Assembly: GCA_015680685.1 (NCBI GenBank)
Contig: MNCI01023564.1
Location: forward strand, 50,108 to 114,107
Length of the DNA stretch: 64,000 nt
From: Gnetum montanum
Lineage: Eukaryota; Streptophyta; Gnetopsida; Gnetales; Gnetaceae
Direction: 5' to 3'
Of this stretch, positions 1 through 11,951 are shown piece by piece. Within the stretch, counting starts at the first letter, position 1. Each line of letters begins with the position of its first letter. The position numbers and the translations under genes were made by a program. The notes beneath the pieces are model-generated. The model worked only from the letters and a program-made list of their open reading frames with translations, had not been told where the DNA came from and did no database searches.

Positions 1-1067
1 AAAAAAAAAAGGTATAATAGAGTACACATCCTAGCTATAATTAGATAATTAAAACAAGAACATTAAAGAAGCAATTGAGATCAAGGTCCATGTTTTCTGA
101 AAATTTCCATACCTTGCAATTTGAAACTATACTAGTTTTGAATCTCTTTTAGACTCATATTCAGTTGGTTGGTGTAAAAATGAAATGAACAGAAGAACTT
201 GTATTTATATGCATGTATTTTAATTTACAAAAGTTAAAGTGGGTTTTTTTGTTTTATTTTACTTTATTAAGTTATACAATATTAATTTTATTTATTTATT
301 ATTTATTAGAAGGATCATCATTTGGAATGATGGTAATTTGTTTGTTTCTCAGTTTGTATGGCTTAGGTTCAAACTTGAATGCAGCTACTCAAAAAGATGT
401 TAGACCTTATCTCATTTCCTAGCCTTCCTAGGAATCAGCTTGGTGGGATGAGCATTGAGCATCCAAGTGATGACCCTTTATGACCCTATTGTTTATTAAG
501 CTTTTTATGGGTTAAATGTAAGATCAGATTGATTCAGCCAACCTATAAGGAATAACAGTCTATCCCTCAACGTGTGGGATCCCCTGATTTCCAGAATTAG
601 AAATGAAAACACACAACAAAAAGTATAAATCTCTCTTATTTCTGCCCATTGCACTCACTCTGAAGATGAGGTTCATGTTAAGCTCAAAATGTTGGTTCAT
701 GTATCTTGCAATTTGTTAAAATTAATAAATTTTCATTGCATAAGACTGGTTATGGTTACATGGATGGAATGGGAAAGTTCACACTTAAAACAGGGGATGA
801 AAATTCTTGTTGACATAAATGAAAGATGTTAACTTCATTTCATCTCTTAGAGTACACTATGAAGATCACCATCAAATTTTTAAATATGTTGATTTACAGT
901 ACATAGTGGTCATTTTAAATCTTAAAAGTTGAATAAACTATAGAAGATAGCAGCACTAGTAAGTTATAGAAAAATGTGTACCCTCCAAGACATATATAAC
1001 ATGATACCTTTAATATGACATTAAGAAAAACATAATGACTTCCAATTAAAATACATAATCCATGTAC
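1..1067. other. AT-rich non-coding stretch
   Basis: No convincing coding sequence. The short open frame at 213-422 is AT-driven, hydrophobic and has no recognisable motif. This would be intron or 3' flank of the minus-strand LRR gene whose exon ends at 1068. Confidence 0.4.
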
Positions 1068-1257
1068 CTTTAACATCTTGCGGTCGTGCTGTATCTCTTC
1101 AAGAATATTATGCATCTCATTACTTTTAGGATTTCCTCTCACATCTAAGACCATTAGACTTGGAATTAAGCCTTCTTTTAAAATTGTTGTCAAAATCATA
1201 AATCCATTATCCGTAAGTGTTATCTGACAAATCCACCGATGCAATTGTCTCAATATG
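1068..1257 (-). pseudogene. Frameshifted LRR exon
   Basis: Minus-strand exon of a ribonuclease-inhibitor-type leucine-rich-repeat protein. It is bounded by a CAG acceptor at 1258-1260 and a GTAC donor at 1064-1067. The first 12 or so residues read HIETIASVDLSDN in phase 0, then the frame hits a stop. One base out of phase the reading continues as TLTDNGFMILTTIL, then LMVLDVRGNP and EEIQHDRKMLK to the donor. The LRR consensus joins across the break. The exon is 190 nt, one more than a multiple of three, so a single inserted base explains everything. It follows the exon at 2599-2695, which ends in phase 0 as required. The VLDxRxNP motif also occurs in CEP78-type LRR proteins, but the family is not settled. 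Either a real pseudogene lesion or an assembly error. Confidence 0.6.
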
Positions 1258-1994
1258 CTGCATTGCCAGGAATAACTGGAATTCAAATAGTTGATGGTTA
1301 GATGTATTAAAATAAAAAGGGAATTTCCTCAACCAAAAAAAAATCTTGTGAGAATCAACCTTCAATGCATTCCACCATTAGATAGATTTTTTATAAAATG
1401 AGTGTCAACATCGAGGAAAATTCTACAAGATATCATTGGCAATGTTGTGCCCAATAATCGTAACACCAGGTTATTCTTCTATGAAGGAAAAAAGGGTCAG
1501 CAGATGTCACGCATGGCAATGTTAGTTAATACAGTCATTCCATAACAAAACATCTTTTTATTAAAAGTTAAAATACTAGTTGCAACTATCATTTGATCGA
1601 ATATATCATGTATTAACAGTAGATGAACAAACAACAATACTTAATGTGTCTTCAGGGTAAAAGTAGAGACAAAATACTGAAAAAAGAATTACCACAAAAG
1701 AAAAGTAAAAATTGCAAGAAAAAATTCACAACTCTTAAAAAATAATGTAGAAAGATATCATTTTAACTTAGGTACCAAAAAACATCTCAAGAACAAAGAG
1801 AGACCATATCAAAACTTCTTGCAGTTGTAGAACTCAAGTGAATTACCTTCCAAAATCTAAAACTAAGAAATTCACCAAGATTACTGAAACTGAATTTTTA
1901 CTTAAGTCCACTAAGACTTGGATCTATCAAATAAAGCAGTTTCAAAATTCCTTTTATAGAATTATTTTAAAAATCCATAACTCAGCATTGCCTA

Positions 1995-2052
1995 GTAGAA
2001 TTGAACCTGTGACCTAGGGTTTCCATGCAAAGGCTCTTACGACTAAGCTAAC
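1995..2052 (-). repeat. tRNA-derived SINE-like sequence
   Basis: On the minus strand an A-box-like TAGCTTAGTCG (2040-2050) is followed by a B-box-like GGTTCAATTCT (1997-2007). The span of about 54 nt matches the internal pol III promoter geometry of a tRNA. The body is not a foldable functional tRNA as far as I can see, so a SINE head is the likelier reading. The 3' tail is unclear. Confidence 0.5.
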
Positions 2053-2324
2053 GCTTCATTGTTAGCTTATTGCTTAAACAGTATCATGAAGCAATAGAAA
2101 TAACATATGCCATTTCTCCACTCATATCTATCCAAGGCTAACTCCTTTTGACACTAAAATCTGCAATGCTATTATAACCTCATCCTTTTCTGACTGTCTA
2201 ATTTAATTTTATTTCCCTAAAATTGAGTAACATCAGGAAGTAACTTTTATTCCCTATTGTAATAGTCAATGCTGAATTGTGATAGTTAATATGAGTTATG
2301 CCTAGGTTCTAGGAACTGGGCTAT

Positions 2325-2400
2325 TGGTTATCATCATCATCATCCTAGCCTTGTCCCAACAAAATGGGGTTAGTTAACTAGGCTATTAACATGTTATCGA
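2325..2400 (+). repeat. Dispersed repeat with ATC run
   Basis: An ATC microsatellite run followed by CCTAGCCTTGTCCCAAC and a TGGGGTTAGTTAACTAG-like tail. A diverged copy lies at 38499-38551. I recall this CCTAGCCTTRTCCCAAC-type segment as widespread in plant genomes and probably retroposon-derived, but cannot name the family from sequence alone. Confidence 0.4.
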
Positions 2401-2598
2401 ATTTAGTCATTTTCCATTTTCAAAATTTATACCAACCCATTCATCTAACATCTTGAAATGTCTTCATCCCATCTATTTTGGGCAGGCTCAAAGATAACTT
2501 CGGCATTTTCTTACAAAATATTTGTACATAACATTTTGTCTTTTAGTATAGCAACAAATTTAATAAAATTGTTTAACTTCTACTCAAGTTCAACATAC

Positions 2599-2695
2599 CA
2601 TTGATGCTCTCTCATCATCAATCTGACAATTTTGAAGTTGTAAGCATAAAACAAGACCATCATTCTCCCTTAAAGCTTGGAGAGCAGCAGAATAT
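2599..2695 (-). CDS. LRR-protein exon (partial gene)
   Basis: A 97-nt minus-strand exon with clean borders: TTTACAG acceptor (CAG at 2696-2698) and GTATGT donor just below 2599. After one split-codon base it translates to 32 residues without a stop, reading YSAALQALRENDGLVL, then CLQLQNCQIDDERASM. The pattern L.AL...DGLVL.L.L.NC.I.D is a ribonuclease-inhibitor-type LRR unit. It ends in phase 0, matching the phase-0 start of the next exon at 1257. Length, phase and borders together make this the best-supported host exon in the window. The protein's identity and function are unknown; RNI-type LRRs usually bind protein partners. Confidence 0.65.
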
Positions 2696-3696
2696 CTGTA
2701 AACACAAATGAATATGTTTAAATTGTCAAAAACATCATACGCATGGGCACATATGCAAGCAACCTAAAATAATAAAATAATCCAAGGAACCATACTGTAG
2801 CCTCTCATAAACTTCATTCATTATAACAAACCACTTCTCCTTGAGTTTTTGCATTAATGATTGTAATAGTCTTTTGTGTGTTTGTGTGCATGTTTTGTTG
2901 ACAAGTTGTGTGTGTGCTTTGGTGGAAAAAGGCTAATTGGAATAGTAATAAATTTGTTGAGCATATTTTTATATGTATTATGATTAAAAGTTTAAATACT
3001 TTATGCATAAGAAATATGATTTAAAATACATGCTGGGAATGTTTTAGAATAATAATAATAAATGATATATGGGAAAACAAAATATTTTCTATTTTATTTA
3101 AACAGAGATGCTGAGAAACAGACAATGCTTTAAGGTGTGCCTCAAGAGCTAAAACAGGTATGTTGAGATGCAAATGAATGCTCATATTGAGGAACTTGAC
3201 CTATGAATCAAGTTGGAGGAACCTGACCCATGAATTGGGGATACTTTGTGCAAATACTGTAGCTTTATATTTTATTTTATCTAAATGTGATGCATTGCTC
3301 TTTTTAGTTTAAAATAGTAGAGTATAAGTACCCTCTCCATTGCTGTAGAAAGGTCACATGATGACCTTTCAGGGCTCATAAGACGATGGAAAAATTCACA
3401 TCACTGATGGCCTGAAAAAGAAGGTGCCTTATTTGATTATGTATCTTGAACTCCCCTTATCATGAATATATTTGAAAACTCTTTCCTTGCATCTTATGAC
3501 AATTCTAAATGATAAAGAGATAGATATTATGTTGGAATGTTCAAAAGGAATTGAACCTGAGATCTAGCAAAATCTGAATTCTAAAATATCAGAAATTGTT
3601 GATTTAGGAATTGAACCTGCAACCTGTGAATATACATACTTTATTGATTTTATTATAGTGATCATGAAGAGAATTGAACTCATGATCCATTGCTGA

Positions 3697-3735
3697 AGAG
3701 AGAGAGGGGGGGGAAGAGAGAGAGAGAGAGAGATA
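3697..3735 (+). repeat. GA-rich simple repeat
   Basis: Purine microsatellite: GA repeats interrupted by a G run, then a longer GA run. The ORFs overlapping it on either strand are low-complexity artefacts. Confidence 0.8.
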
Positions 3736-5989
3736 ACTTTAAAAAGAAAGAAAAGAATATGAACAGTCCCCAACTAGTCAGTTACAAGAAACCAAAGAAA
3801 AGAATACGAACAGTCCCCCAACAAGTTAGTTACAAGAAACCATTTATTATTCCTTATTCCACCTACAAATAGGAAGAGGAGGAGAGGAAGAAAAAGAACA
3901 CACACAAGGCAAAAGTAACTTTGTAGAACACAAAAAAAAAGGAGGATACATCAACAAGGAGTGTGGTTGCGAAGGGAGAGAAGACTGTCGTTGCTACAAG
4001 AGATAGTAAAGAGAAAGAAAACAAGTGCGGCATAGCAATCCAATATTTGGATAATTCCTCCTAGTAAGAAAGATATCTAAGCAAAGAGGTAAAATGATCC
4101 ATCTTTGTTATGTTTGATAATGGCTAGCAAGGGCTGATTTTCTCAAACTTTTCTCTTCTTGCTTGTCTAACCACCTTCACAATGCTTGTATGAAAATATC
4201 AAGATTGTTGTTGTAAGCTTAGACTTATTGTTTGGATCTCTCCGCCTGTCCTCTACACTCTCATACCTAAATGATTTGAATGAGAGTTGTTTCTGTACTG
4301 ATTCAGAAACACCCATAATGATTTGGGGCATTTTTGGCAAAGGATTGCCAACATGGGCTATGGATCCTTGATATGAGGATTGGTACCGCCGACAGGAAAT
4401 AAGAGTATCCTTGGGCCCATTGATAATTGTGAATGTTTTAAAACTTTTGAATTCTTGGATTTTGGTTGGAATTTGGTTGATGAACCCTTTCCCTTTGAAT
4501 GCATAAATCTTAGATTTGAATCTTGAATTATGCTTTTTTTTCCTATACCTTCTCAAGTCTGATTTTAATATCTTTCTATAAGTTGATGGAGTGGGGGAAA
4601 ACCTAGGATGTTAATTTATGGTTGTGATCTATCTATTCTCTACTATTGAACATATGAATTTCTTGATTAAATGATTACTAGTAAAATGGTTACAAGAGTT
4701 AAATTCAAATCTTGTTTTTGTGTGTGGCTGCAAATTATAAAATATTATTATGTGACTGAACAAATATGAGATTATTAATTTCTCTGCTTATGTGGTCATT
4801 ACTTTGATTTTCAAATGTGCAAATGATCCTGATTAAATATTCTTTTTGGGTTGAATAATAAAAGGTTTGATTTTTTTAATCTAATGAATCTTGCACAAAT
4901 ATTTTACTATGTCAATTTCTTTTTAAAATTATCTCTTAATTCTTAAATTAATATTGATTGACTTGTTTTTGAGCTAGATCTAGGCATTATTGATCTCGTT
5001 TTAATTTTAAAGGTTAATGCTAGTTCGATTGTTGTAGAAAGAAAGCCACCTGGGCATTTTCTTCTTTCAACTAGCTTTCTTTTTAGGGGGCTTTGGATGC
5101 TAGCTCTTGCTCCCTATGAGTGGGTGTTACATTCATTATAGCTAGAGGATTGATAATTAGATGTATAATAATCTTCAATCTAACAAGAACGTAAAATGCC
5201 TTTTCTATTTGACATTGATAGGACCAAAATTATGTCAACAAATTTAAAGTGATCTCATCGACCAACATATGCTTTTTTAATAAAATGCAATTACTAATAT
5301 TCATGATAGACAGTTTGTCCACTAATATAACATATATCAATTACTACATATCACAATGTAAATGTTAAATGTAATCAAACTCTGGGTAACACCTGCAAGG
5401 GTGACATAATAAGCCTAGTTGACATGAGCCCTTATAACTTGGAAGCTCAATATCCTTCATGCTCCCGTGCATACAATAATACTTACATGAATACTAACCT
5501 ATGCTGCAAATAAATAACCATGTTATTACCATGCATCAAACCTCAATTGTGACCTACTTACAACTAATATTTTGCCCAACTAAAAGTGAATGACATCTCA
5601 TAGCATCTTCATAGCAATGTTAGATGTGATGCTCATATAGGCCCTCTTTATGGGAAAATAGGCATGGTTCTCTACCCAAACAAAGTGTTACAAGTACTTA
5701 AACTTATCCTCAAAGCCTAGAAATGGTTTTATATACTTACCACAATCAAAACATGTTAGTCTCTGCCTTCATTGCATCATCTACCTTGGATATTCATATC
5801 CAAAAAACCTTCTTAATAAATGGCAATAGCCAAATAAATCATTTACAAATTGATGATATGAACCCAACCATATAGCCAGTTGATTTCACTCACTCTCCAC
5901 AGAATTTGTGCCCCATAAGGCATAACGTATGCATCATGTTGCTTTAATTATAGCTTGAATATATAATTGTTAGTTTGAAATAAGGCAAT

Positions 5990-6230
5990 GATAGGTAGCT
6001 CAAGCGATTAGCTCATTGTCTTATTAGGCAAGAGGTTGCCAATTCCAGTCACACTTGAGGCATCATTCTATTCCTATATAATTCATCTATTGTATCAGAT
6101 TGGTTATATATATGTCTTAGGGTGTACTTATAGTGAAACTATTTCAGGTTCTAATAGCCCCTCCCTATTTGTTGCTTGAACGACAAATAATTACCAATTG
6201 AGCTACCAGCTCATTGATAAATAACTGATT
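5990..6230. repeat. SINE-like sequences, possibly two facing units
   Basis: Plus strand: A-box-like TAGCTCAAGCG at 5996-6006 and a B-box-like GGTTGCCAATTCC about 35 nt on. Minus strand at about 6175-6215: another tRNA-like head, TAGCTCAATTGG. The second lacks a good B box. Two head-like segments in opposite orientation suggest two insertions or an internally rearranged SINE. Confidence 0.4.
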
Positions 6231-6411
6231 CATATGACATGTCAATAACCATTTCATTTAGAAAACTTTGCTTAAGTCAAGATTAAGTAAAAGTTTATTT
6301 TGTTTCACAATTCTGCTTAGCAATCACTGATAATTAAGCGTACAACATTTTTTAGTATTTCTGCTAAAACTTAAAAAATAATTTTATAAAATGCATTCCA
6401 CAAACTTACAC

Positions 6412-6493
6412 CTTTAAAGTCAAAGATGGATATTGCACTTTGCAGCGTAGAATCAAAGAAATCAGGGTAGAATTCAGAGATTGCAAAAAGCAG
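6412..6493 (-). CDS. Candidate exon, unidentified
   Basis: Minus-strand open segment of 82 nt with an ATCTAG acceptor and a strong GTGTAAG donor. It reads LLFAISEFYPDFFDSTLQ then SAISIFDFK, ending in phase 1. Amino-acid composition is protein-like and unlike the AT-driven frames around it. It is collinear with the LRR exons at 2599-2695 and 1068-1257 but its phase does not join the next one directly, so at least one exon would be missing between. Could belong to the same gene; no family recognised. Confidence 0.35.
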
Positions 6494-9164
6494 CTAGATC
6501 TTCAAAATTCGTTCACTATATCTTTTTTGAACAAGAACAAGATATGATCAATAAATTTTGGAAGTCTTATATATTTCATCATACAACATTCTAATATTAT
6601 TAATAAAAACTCCACTAGAAAACCATCAAGTCATTGTGCTTTATCAGTTTTCTTATAAAATTAGCTTTTTAATTTCTTCATTAGCTATATGGTTATTAAA
6701 AATGTAATATTAGCAAATGCAAGCTTATCTTAAAACAAATATTTAAAGTAATTAATTGTAGCTCTGCTAATTTCTTCTCTGATCTTAATTATTTCTCCAC
6801 TTCATTTATCAATCTAGTAATATTACATAAGAAAGATGCTTAGATGCTACTATGTTAATTTATATTTAATTAGAGTTTGCATCTCACTCTTTAATCCACT
6901 GAATTAGCTTATATTTGCGTCATTTTAAGCCAAGGTTAGAGGAAGTTTTATTTGGTGATACTCCTCAATTTCAAGGATTTTTCCTCCGCACTTAGAGTTG
7001 CTTTCATCTCCTTGGTTTTTATGCCATTTTGAACTTTTGATGCAATGTGGTCTATCACAGAGATTCTCCAGCTGATGTTCTCCTTTTTCTGCACAAGGCA
7101 ACACCATTCAACAGTTCATGTTCCAGCTGCACATTGAATGTATCTGTCTTCAAGTTCTTTTCTTTTTTAAAAAAAAATTATTACAGGAAGCCTTTAATAG
7201 GAAGTGATAACCTAAGAAGGCACTTTTGAAAGAGAACAAGGTCTGATCCTTTTCCTACCCCAGAGGGGATTAGTTGTAAGGATGAAAAGTTGAAAAGACA
7301 TCACTAAACTATTGGATGTTTCCTTTTCTATTGTGCTAGAGTTTCACCTCTCTTCAGTGCTCCTCTAATGTTATACCCTGAATTTTTTCTTGTAATACAT
7401 TTTATTTTTGGAGTCCAAACTCTCCCCTAGGTGATTGAAACCAATAACTTCTTTTCAATTTCTATGCCTCTAAAAATCAATTAAGAGCTTTTCTTGTTCA
7501 GATTTCTCTCTATCTTTTCCTGCTCTTACTAGAATTCGAACTTTCAGAAGTAAAGCTTAATTTATTTAACTTATTTATTGGTTGACTCCAAAGATCCCAA
7601 AAAACATCTTACTGTGCTCTGAATTTTTATTATTAATAAAAATTTCTTCTAGTTAAAACAAAATATACTAAATTAGTTTGTCAAATATTTCCTATTGGTT
7701 GGTTATTTTATTAAACCTGTAACTCTAGTGTATTAGACTTTTTCACTCCTTGGAATCAAAGTTGATGCTCCAAAGAGATTTATTTAAATTGTAATGTACA
7801 GAATTCTGCAAGAACATACACCTAATAAATGGTCTTATAACATTGCAATTGATCGTATGCTAAGTTATATATATACAAGCAGCAGTAGTTACACATAGGT
7901 AGTGATTTCATTGATACAAGGTATTTTTTAGCACTTCTTCAAAGGTGTTCACAAAGCATGCATAAGTTATGCATTTTCTATTCTCATCATACCGAGCATT
8001 TAAACAACATTGAAATAATTAAAAATGGCTGCAACGGCGTTGAAGCCTGAGCAGCTGAATGATCAAAATATGCACATGATGAAAGGATGATGTTTGGATT
8101 CAAAAGGATCCAACACCCATTGCAGCTAACCAAATCTCAAAACTCTTTGAGTAAGTTGGTAGGCATAAGGCATTTGACGTCTGTAGGCATAAGCCATTTG
8201 ACTGCATTCAGATTTAAGAAATATTATGTGGTTCTTTCTCGTTCGCAACCCCCAAATTGCATCAACTTCCTATGGCATTTGCAATGAGACAATAGTGCAA
8301 GAGGGCTATTACTGTTGCCGATGCTAGAGAAATAGCCGAACTATGCACCAGGGTGCAAAAGATGAATCTGCACTTAAGAATAATGACATAATCATACTTC
8401 AGATTCTCCCATTTTAAGGCCCATCCATCCATATAAAACGCTATGACCTTATCATTCTATACCACCAAAAATAAGCTCCAAATGGGCAATTAATGCTGTT
8501 CGTGTCAGTTCCAGCACAATACAATTTAATTTCAGTCCAGTTCAGTTTCTTTAGATTTTATAATAAGGTATCACTCTTTATAGGCAGCAGACATCCATCT
8601 TCTGCACCATTTCTCAAAATGATTATAGTAAACATCTGCATTTCTTATATTCAAAACATTCTATCAGTATCCCTTTCAAAAGATGCTGTCAGCATCCTAA
8701 ACCTGGACTGTATATAATATTCTAACCTTCAGTTAACATTTTCTATACGTGATTATAAAACATTTTCTATAGATGATTATAAACTTCGCCAGAGCTGCTC
8801 TACGCATTTTGAACGACAGATTTAAGTATTTGCACAAGCCATTTTTTGCTTGTACTGATGCCTTTGATCCAACCAAAAAAAACAATTCAGAGAACATATT
8901 TTAAGTAAAAACGTTTCAAAACCCATTTTGGGAAAAACAAACCGAAAACAAAACGAAAACGCATAAACGAATCTTTGTATTAATCGAACATAAGCAGTGC
9001 TGTGTAACATTCGCCCGATTTTTGAATTGCATCCTTGATTAGGTGGGAAAGGCCGAGTAATTAATACATTAATGAATGAAGGAAAAATGGAAAATATAGG
9101 GATCTTGAATCAAAGGTAACGCTCTGTGGAAGTAAAACAAGTCGACGGAAGAATTGCAGGATAC
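6494..9164. other. Intron-like region, uncertain coding islands
   Basis: A minus-strand segment near 6950-7090 after a TTGTGCAG has protein-like composition in one frame (starting KKENISWRISVIDH) but no convincing donor. A short plus-strand frame beginning MAATALKPEQL at about 8025 stops after 21 residues. Neither is strong enough to call. From about 8760 CpG dinucleotides become more frequent. Confidence 0.3.
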
Positions 9165-9292
9165 CTGGAAATTATCATGATGTCATTGACCAGGAAACGG
9201 TGTGCATAAGCTTTTTGTCTGAGAAACGGTCGTAGATCACAAAAGAGGCCTTGCCGTTTTGTCCTGCAAATCTGGGAAATATTTAGTGTCAT
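9165..9292 (-). CDS. Candidate 5' exon of the minus-strand gene
   Basis: Begins with an ATG at 9292 and runs 128 nt to a TCCAG/GTATCC donor; alternatively the coding part starts after the TTTGCAG inside it. Reads MTLNISQICRTKRQGLFCDL then RPFLRQKAYAHRFLVNDI. It lies in the CpG-retaining part of the window (8.8-9.5 kb), which is where an unmethylated gene start would be expected. No domain recognised. Its link to the LRR exons is inferred from strand and order only. Confidence 0.35.
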
Positions 9293-9299
9293 TTTAACC

Positions 9300-9764
9300 G
9301 TATCAAGGATCCGAACTACATTTATTCTACGAGAAGGATTTTATTCGGTTGAAGGCTCAGACTAAATGCAATCCTTTGGAATACACGTATGAATCACCGG
9401 ATGACGGCAGTTAATAATCATGATTAGCACCACGAGACCGTTAGATGCTTTTAGCTTGCACCGTGTTTTACTCCAAGGTACTGTACTAAGGTACTCTTTT
9501 GCATCCCGTATGCCAATGGTGGGTTACCGTTGTTCTCATTAGGCAATTAGAAACCTATGATGCGGTAGGTAAGGGCATGGGTATGCATGATGTTTGATAT
9601 ACATGGATAACATATGTTAGGTGATGGCATGGTTATGTATGATGTGAATTTTTTATCAATATACATGGATAACATGTCATCATGCTTATGGATGTGTTTC
9701 ATGTTGACATGAATGCATAGTTATGTTGACGATGCTAGACTGCGACATGCATATACTTGCATCT
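9300..9764. other. Putative promoter flank and short tandem duplication
   Basis: The first half is relatively CpG-rich and could hold the promoter of the minus-strand gene, though no clear TATA box is visible. From about 9570 a unit of roughly 60-80 bp containing ATACATGGATAACAT occurs twice, then grades into the satellite array. Confidence 0.3.
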
Positions 9765-11830
9765 GTAGGCAACTACGAGACCGTGTGACTAACACCCTTC
9801 TGTAGTCCCTACCGGAAGGTGGACAAACCTTCCAAAAAGGTACAATTGCTCCAAGATCCTAACTTCTAAAAGGCAAAAGGCCATCTAGATGCAAATCTAG
9901 TTGAGTTGCAAGGGAGTGCGACTAGCACCCTTTCGCAATCCCAACTGGAAGGTAGTTAGACCTTCTAGAATGGAACAATTACTTGTAATTTGATGCTATC
10001 AGAAGAAAGATGGTCATCCTGAAGGTTCAAGATCAATCGAAAAGCATTAAGATCTTCTTCTAGTTGTGAACAATTACTTGGAGATCAAGGTTTTCGGAAG
10101 GGTGAGGGTCATTTGGTTGCAAATTCTAGCTAAACTATAAGGCAATGCGACTAGCACCCTCTTGCAATCTCTACCGAAAGGCACTCAGACCTTTCGAAAG
10201 GGTTCAATTGCTCCAAGATCCTGGCTTCCAGAAGGCAGAGGGCCATTTAGATGCAAATTCTAGCTGAACTGCAAGGGGGTGTGACTAGCACCCTCCCATA
10301 GTTCCAACCGAATGTGAGTCGGACCTTTCAAAAGGAAACAATTACTTGTAATTTGATGCTAGCAGAAGGAAGATGGTCATCTAAAAGGCTCAAGATCAAT
10401 CGAAAGGCATTAAGACCTTCCGATTGCGAATAGTTGCTTGGAGATTGTGGCTTCTAGAAGGTAGAGGGTTATCCAACTACAAATTCTAGCTGCACTACAA
10501 GGCAATGCAACTAACACCCTTCTGTAGTCCCTACTAGAAGGCACTCAAACCTTCTGGAAAGGTTCAATTGCTCCAAGATCCTAGCTTTCAAAAGGTAAAG
10601 GCCCATTTAGATGAAAACTAAACTATGAGGAGGTGTGACTAGCATCCTCTTGCAACCCAAACCAAAAGACAGCTAAACCTTCCATGATGGAACAATTGCT
10701 TGTAATTTAATGCTACCGAAAGGAAGATGGTCATCTAAGAGGCTCAAGATCAACCGAAAGACATTAAAACCTTCCAATTGTGAATAATTGCTTGGAGATC
10801 ATGGCTCCCGGAAGGCAAAGGATCATCAAGTTGCAAATTCTAGTTGAATTGCAAGTTAGTGCAACTAGCACCCTCCAACAATCCCTACCAAAAGGCACTC
10901 AGACCTTTTGGTAGGGTATAATTGCTCCAAGATCTTGGCTTCCAAAAGGCATAGGACCATTTGGATGCAAATCTAGCTAAACTATGAGGAGGTGCAACTA
11001 ACACCCTGTTGCAGTCCCAACTGAAAGATAGCTATACCTTTCGAAAGAGAATAATTGTTTGTAATTTGATGCTATTGGAAGGAAGATGGTCATCTGGAAA
11101 GCTCAAGATTAATTGGAAGGCATTAAGACCTTCGAGTTACGAATAATTGCTTATAGATTGTGGCTATCAGAAGGTTGAGGATCATTTGGTTACATATTGT
11201 AGCTAAACTACAAGGAAGTGCAACTAGCATCCTCTCGCAGTCCCTACCAGAAGGTACTCATACCTTTCGAATGGGTTCAATTATTCTAAGATCCTAGCTT
11301 TTGTAAGGCAGAGGGCCATTTGGAGCAAATTCTAGCTAAACTATGAGGAAGTGCGACTAGCACCCTCCTATAGTCCTAACTGAACGATAGCCAAACCTTC
11401 TGAAAGGAAATAATTGCTTGTAATTTGATGCTATCACAAAGTTGAAGATCATCTGGAAGTCATTAAGATCTTGCGGTTGAGAATAACTGCTTAGAAATTA
11501 TGGCTTCCAGAAATGAAAAGAATTATCCAATTGTAAATTTTGGCTAAACAATGAGGACATGTGACTAGCACCCTCTCGTAGTCCCAACTAGTAGGCACTT
11601 AGATCTTTTGGTAGGGAAAAACTACTTGGAATTTGAGGCTATTGGAAGGAAGAGGGTCATCCAAAAGGCTAAAGATCATTTGGGAGGCATTAAAACCTTT
11701 TGGTTGTGAATAACTGCTTGGAGATTGTGCCTTATGGAAGGTAGAGAATCACCTGACAACAAGGTCTAGGCATAGGAAGTGCACACTAGCACCCTCTAAA
11801 AGGTAAAGGGTCATTCCAAAGGCATTCAAA
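9765..11830 (+). repeat. Satellite array 1, alternating 133/226-bp units
   Basis: The marker ACTARCACCC recurs at about 9788, 9921, 10150, 10284, 10510, 10638, 10864, 10997, 11223, 11356 and 11564. Spacings are 133, 229, 134, 226, 128, 226, 133, 226, 133 and 208 bp, so a short and a long unit alternate in a higher-order repeat of about 360 bp. Long units carry an extra segment with TTGTAATTTGATGCTA. Units contain short palindromes such as CCTTTCGAAAGG (10190-10201). Units differ by many transitions, so the array is old. The same family is at 41880-43760 in reverse orientation. No coding potential. Confidence 0.85.
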
Positions 11831-11925
11831 CTTGAATTAGACTTCTAAAATGTTTAATGCCTTTTGATAGGCCAAAATTACAAGAAGTTTTCATCTTCCC
11901 AATGGCCATTGTCACTTCCTTAACC

Positions 11926-11951
11926 TTAAACCCTAAACCCTAAACCCTAAA
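11926..11951 (+). repeat. Interstitial telomere-type repeat
   Basis: Three perfect CCCTAAA units preceded by a degenerate one. This is the Arabidopsis-type plant telomere motif on its C-rich strand. It follows the end of satellite array 1. Confidence 0.8.

Larger units (their letters stand above)
1258..2598. other. Probable intron with repeat insertions
   Basis: AT-rich sequence between two phase-compatible LRR exons on the minus strand. It holds a SINE-like sequence (about 1995-2052) and a dispersed repeat (2325-2400), listed separately. Nothing else coding is visible. Confidence 0.4.
2700..6411. other. Intron-like AT-rich region with repeat debris
   Basis: No supported exon. Three AATTGAAC-type B-box-like sites recur at about 3547, 3606 and 3671 (minus-strand GTTCAATT), probably fragments of SINE-like repeats. 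A purine run at 3697-3735 is listed separately. The open frame on the minus strand at 4167-4556 is long for the region but has no recognisable domain. Consistent with a long intron or intergenic DNA. Confidence 0.35.

Noticed and set aside
1995-2052. Functional tRNA gene
   Set aside because: A and B boxes are present, but I could not find a good acceptor stem or anticodon stem.
4167-4556. Minus-strand open frame of 129 codons
   Set aside because: No recognisable domain, no partner exons, AT-driven composition and an overlapping plus-strand frame of similar quality.
8025-8091. Short plus-strand ORF starting MAATALKPEQL
   Set aside because: Stops after 21 codons with no donor site; composition is suggestive but not enough.
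9765-11830. CRISPR-like array
   Set aside because: Units are long, diverged and directly tandem with no unique spacers of constant length; the setting is eukaryotic. It is a satellite.
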